Origin: Plecoglossus altivelis
Lineage: Eukaryota; Chordata; Actinopteri; Osmeriformes; Plecoglossidae
Reading direction: 5' to 3'
Length of the DNA: 64,000 nucleotides
Assembly: GCA_036571765.1 (NCBI GenBank)
Contig: BROE01000009.1
Span: 6,738,652-6,802,651 of the forward strand
Positions 60,205 to 64,000 of the stretch are shown one piece after another. The number at the start of each line of letters is the position of its first letter. Position 1 is the stretch's first letter. A model generated the notes under the pieces. That model saw only the letters and a program-made list of their open reading frames with translations. It made no database searches and was not told the DNA's origin. The position numbers and the translations under genes are program-made.

Positions 60205-60268
60205 GTCTCTGTCTCTGTCTCTGTCTCTGTCTCTGTCTCTGTCTCTGTCTCTGTCTCTGTCTCTGTCT
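60150..60268. repeat. (CT)n then (TGTCTC)n microsatellite
   Basis: About 48 bp of pure CT followed by about 12 TGTCTC hexamers. The hexamer looks like a point-mutated derivative of the CT repeat that then expanded. Confidence 0.96.
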
Positions 60269-60429
60269 CCCTCACTCTGTGTCTTGCAGTGTATTCTGGG
60301 TACTCCTGGGTAGACCTTCCCCCTAAGACCTAACCCTCAATCAGGACGGGAATTGGGACAGCCCTTACTCTCAAATGAACGTGTAAAACTAAGGGGAAGG
60401 GGTACGACAAAACAAAATTGGGATTGGCC

Positions 60430-60600
60430 CCAAAACCACACTAGTACCATACTAGGACTAAGGCTAGGCTAGGACCAGACAAACACCACAGTAGGACCAG
60501 ACCAGACCACACTAGGACTATACTAAGACCATACTAAAACCAGACTACACCAGACTAGGACCAGTCTAAAACCAGACTAGGACCAGAATGACCTGCTGTA
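60430..60600. repeat. Degenerate ACTAGGACCAGAC repeat
   Basis: Imperfect 12-16 bp units of CTAGGACCAGACTA type. Confidence 0.82.
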
Positions 60601-61019
60601 TTGGACCTCAGAAGACATAAGCCCAGAGTGAAGGCTTGTCATCCTTTCAGGCAATGACTGTATTTCAAACATAAACCTCTCGCACTCCCAACCTCCTACT
60701 GTTCCTGTCCCACGCCAGCCACTTTCCCCTCCTCTACCGCAAATCTCTCTCTTCTTCTAATTTTTTTTAGTTTTCCTAACCTTCAGACCCATTCACTCTG
60801 TCTTCCTGGTTCTCCAATTCCCTCTCTGTTCAAACACTTGATCTATCTTTCTTACCCCTGTCATGATCCCTTCCCCATGTCTCTCCCCCTCCCTCTCTCT
60901 CCCTCCACATCCTATTTCCTCTCTTCTCCATTCTCAATCTCCCCTCCCCTCTCTCACCTCTCTCCGCTCTTCTCCTTCATTTTCCCTCTCTGCTCCACGG
61001 CTGGGAGGTAGTAATGTAT

Positions 61020-61150
61020 AACAGGCGGCCGGGCGAGCGAGGGCTCTCAGTCTTATCTGGACAGGGGATCACCAGCAAATCATATCACAGAGAAGTCCTG
61101 TTTAAATATAGCCCTAATTACAGCAATCATTTCTAGCTGTCCCTTATCCC
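61020..61150. promoter_or_regulatory. Candidate regulatory island, intron 1
   Basis: Unique block containing CTTATCTGGACAGGGGATCA (a GATA-type core on the - strand) and AAATATAGCCCTAATTACAG (from 61104). Enhancer role is inference. Confidence 0.28.
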
Positions 61151-61171
61151 CCCTGCCCTGTACACTGGCCC

Positions 61172-61220
61172 ACCTCCCTCCCTCCCTCCCTCCCTCCCTC
61201 CCTCCCTGCCTCCCTCCCTG
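61172..61220. repeat. (CCCT)n microsatellite
   Basis: About nine CCCT tetramers (61174-61207) and a short continuation. Confidence 0.93.
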
Positions 61221-61309
61221 TGCAGTCCCCCCTCACACACCCCTCCCCTCCCTCTCAAGATGACTTCCTGCTCTCCCCAGATCTTGGCTCATGGTGTGGG
61301 CTCGGCCCT

Positions 61310-61440
61310 GACAGTTGCATGACAAGGAATGTTTCCCTCTGTAAGAGGCTGCTTCCTCCCTCTGCAGTTCTGGCCTAATTGAAACGTTTCCTATTGAGCT
61401 CAATCAAGGAGGCAATTACCTAATTATTCGCTTATGCCTA
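61310..61440. promoter_or_regulatory. Candidate regulatory island, intron 1
   Basis: Unique block with GCCTAATTGAAACG, GGCAATTACCTAATTATTCG and GAGCTCAATCAAGG motifs, just before a GA tract. Enhancer role is inference. Confidence 0.28.
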
Positions 61441-62076
61441 ACTCTGTCCTGTGCGAGTTGGGGGAGCCGGGAAGGAGAAGAGAGGGGGAAAGGGGAGGGA
61501 GAATTGGGAAGAGAGATGGAGAGAGAAAGTGAGAGCAGAAGGGGGGGGGGAGTGCGAGGGAGAGTAAACGATCACCACGAGAGGAAATGAGACACGGGGG
61601 AAAGAGAAAAATGGAGACAAGAGAGAGCGAAACAGAGAGAGTCAGAGATAGATAGAGAGCAAGAAAAAGTGAGAGAGAGGGGGAGGGAGACGACAATGAA
61701 AAACACAGAGAAATCCCATCGTTCCGAGTTTTCAAGTCAACTGAAAACACAGTCAGACATCCAAGGGAAGATGCGAAGGGAGACGAAGGCAGCAGAGCGG
61801 GAGGCTCTCCTGTAGGTATTAGAGAGGAAATGTCAAGACAAACCGAGAAGTCCAGGAGCAGGACTGAGTCTGCAGAGACGCTGACCCTGGAGAGGGAAGA
61901 GAGGTGGCGCTCTGAGAAACATTCGGCTTTTATGAGCTCATAAGAAAAAGTAGATTATCAAAGAGAGTAGTGTGGGGGACTGGGGGACAAGTGGGAGACA
62001 TTAAAGACCTGGAATGTTCTGTCCTAGCTCAGCCTGCCTACAACACATTTAATAATGAGACAGGTAATAAAACACA

Positions 62077-62078
<2 letters not shown>

Positions 62079-62107
<29 letters not shown>
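62079..62107. repeat. (CA)n microsatellite
   Basis: A short CA repeat after ACACACGCGCAC. Similar CA-rich DNA lies at 62868-63002 and 63390-63417. Confidence 0.92.
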
Positions 62108-64000
62108 TCTCTTATATATCAGGCAGACGGTTGGACATGTTTTCATACACTTTCCTCCTGTCACACTGGACATTTAAATATATGAGCGTTTCGATTAATA
62201 AACATAATAAACAACATTTTGCAGCTCTTTTAAAAATGAGCCATGTTCACAATCAATCAAGAAATCACCTCAGAAATACTTGAGGTGTGCCTTAAACACA
62301 CTTTGGGATGAAAAAGTCCAGTCCTGTTGTGGATTATGTAAGAAGCGCAATCTTTGCAAAGGCTGTGTATATTCTTCTCTCATCTCCAAGGCCATTCAAT
62401 CCTTTTCTCCTCTCCTAGCCTCATCTCTCTTTCTCTTCTTGCTTGGTCTCTTCTTTCTGCTCCTTCTCTCCACTCCTTGGCCCACCTCTCCTCTCCATCT
62501 CTCCTTCCCTTCATTAAGTTCTCTCCTCTCCTAGCCCTTTCGCTCCCTCTTTCCTTTTTTCCCCCTCGCCAAGCCCCTTCTTTCCTCACTCTTCTTCCTT
62601 TCTCCTCTCCTAGCCCATCCTCTCCTCACTCCTCTCCTCAGCCCACCTCCCAACAAGTGTTGGCTAGCCGACTCTTAAATCAATCACTGAAAGCTATGGA
62701 TAAATCAGCGAACTGACTGGGTTAAAGAACACATGCCGAAGCTTCATTCAGCCGAGCCAGCGAGCACAGCAGCCATATTTCAGCCAACATGTGCACCACT
62801 GTTGTCTAAACAAGCCCTGCAAAGCTGCACAGAAGAGCCTGGCTGGAGGACATGGAAAGCAGCAATAACGCACACATGCACACGCACACACACAAACACA
62901 TATGTGAGCACATGCAGGCACAAATGATTGCAAACACACGCACGCAGGGACAAGGATATACACACACCCTCGCACACAAAAATGTACACACAAACACACA
63001 CAGGCCTAAGGTAACTAAGGCCCTGTCCTGAGGTCATGGAAATCATTTATAATGTCGCCTTCACCAGAGAAACTGAGAGAAGCAGGACGAGCAGAGCCTG
63101 CTTTCCTCTCTCTCCTCTCCTCTCTCTCCTTGCCTAACTCTACCTGCCTTTCTCTATCCCTTATTCTGTCTCTTTCTCACCCCCTCTCCCCCTTCTCTCT
63201 CTCTCCCTCCACCCTCTCTCCCTCTTCCCCTCAGTCTTTCTTCCCCTTACCTTTCTGCCTCAAACACACACGAGCGCTGGCCTTTATGGTCCACAGAGAG
63301 AAGGAAAATAAGGCACACACATACAAACTGGGTGGGCTGGTCAGCTGGTCTTAACTGTCCAGAGCATCCGGGACTTCTGGTAAAACGCTAGACGCACACA
63401 CGCACACACACACACAATTACACAGACACAGGCTCTCATACACATCCCACTGACTGCATGTGGAATGCCTCTGGATTTAAAAAAATCCAATAAATTATTA
63501 ACAATTCCGTTTATTTTCTGAGTAATTATGTTCAAATAATGTTTAACGTTTCTAATACTAACTGAAACTCATTCTCCCATGAGCCCCCTTCCCACCAAAG
63601 CCCCTCCCATACACACACACGAACTCTGTTCAGCGTGCAGGATTCCAGGAGAGAGTGAGAGAGTGAGACAGAGAGAGATGGAAACATTGAAGCTAGGGAT
63701 AGTTGGAGGAGGGAAAGAGGGGCGGATGGGTAGAGCAGAGGGAGGGAGAGGAGTGCGTGAGGATCGCCCAGGTGGTCTATGCTCTTGTACCCGCTGGGCA
63801 AAGTTCTGACTAGGATGGTGAACCTGAAACCAATGCAGATGGCATCATCACGACCAGCCCTGATTAGGACGACCGCCTATGATTAAATATAATTACCTCA
63901 GCAGCGCAGAAGGAGGGGAGGATGGGGAGGAAGAAGGAAGGATTTAGCTGTTTCCTTGTCTTTGGGGGAAAAACTGAAAGCAGGGAGAGGGCGTCTTTGT

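Larger units (their letters stand above)
43061..64000 (-). other. slc25a21: slc25a21 intron 1 (partial)
   Basis: About 21 kb without a coding exon. Many GA, CT, CA and TG tracts and several minisatellites (listed separately) alternate with unique islands. Purine-rich tracts on + are at 44210-44470, 46930-47040, 48010-48190, 49000-49270, 56410-56740, 59285-59355 and 61460-61690. Pyrimidine-rich tracts on + are at 55870-56165, 60660-60995, 62375-62650 and 63100-63255. Exon 1 was not found. Confidence 0.75.

Noticed and set aside
42882..64000. slc25a21 exon 1
   Set aside because: No - strand sequence encoding the expected RQIVAGGSAG-like end followed by a donor was found. Likely right of the window.

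Overview
This window is nuclear DNA from a vertebrate, almost certainly a ray-finned fish. It holds a complete four-exon pax9 gene on the + strand. Nine of the expected ten coding exons of slc25a21, the mitochondrial 2-oxoadipate/2-oxoglutarate carrier, lie on the - strand. The two genes converge tail to tail, the known vertebrate PAX9-SLC25A21 arrangement. The fish assignment rests on compact introns (the human carrier gene is many times longer), dense AC/GT, GA and other simple repeats, and protein sequences slightly diverged from mammals. I cannot name the species.

Layout. 1-9056: AT-rich, repeat-poor DNA upstream of pax9 with no coding exon that I can find, one degenerate tRNA-Cys-like relic (692-743), and a likely pax9 promoter/5'UTR zone just before the start codon. 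9057-16237: pax9, with coding pieces 9057-9060, 9543-10175, 12195-12334 and 15977-16237, giving a 345-residue protein. 16238-20855: spacer of about 4.6 kb between the two stop codons. 20856-42881: slc25a21 exons 10 to 2 on the - strand (20856-20917, 21312-21364, 22368-22549, 24960-25124, 25435-25542, 26639-26698, 28291-28357, 33222-33305, 42833-42881). They join in frame to 276 residues, the same as the matching part of the human protein. 42882-64000: slc25a21 intron 1; exon 1 (about 23 residues) must lie beyond the right edge.

The window changes character near 19 kb. To the left it is AT-rich, with recurrent TAGGCCTA-type palindromes. To the right it is dense in microsatellites, minisatellites and polypurine tracts. 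Between those repeats are short islands of unique, homeobox-motif-bearing DNA. Introns of SLC25A21 are known to carry long-range regulatory elements for Pax9/Nkx2-9 in mammals, so these islands are candidate enhancers, but that is inference here.

No exotic new system (CRISPR, intact transposon, virus, toxin) is visible. The best leads are: a roughly 80-bp triplication that copies the slc25a21 exon 2 splice acceptor; an approximately 500-bp duplication near 54.4-55.45 kb whose copies differ largely by small indels (possible assembly artefact); a 1.2-kb minisatellite with long open frames despite its out-of-frame period; a 53-base poly-C run; and the candidate enhancer islands.
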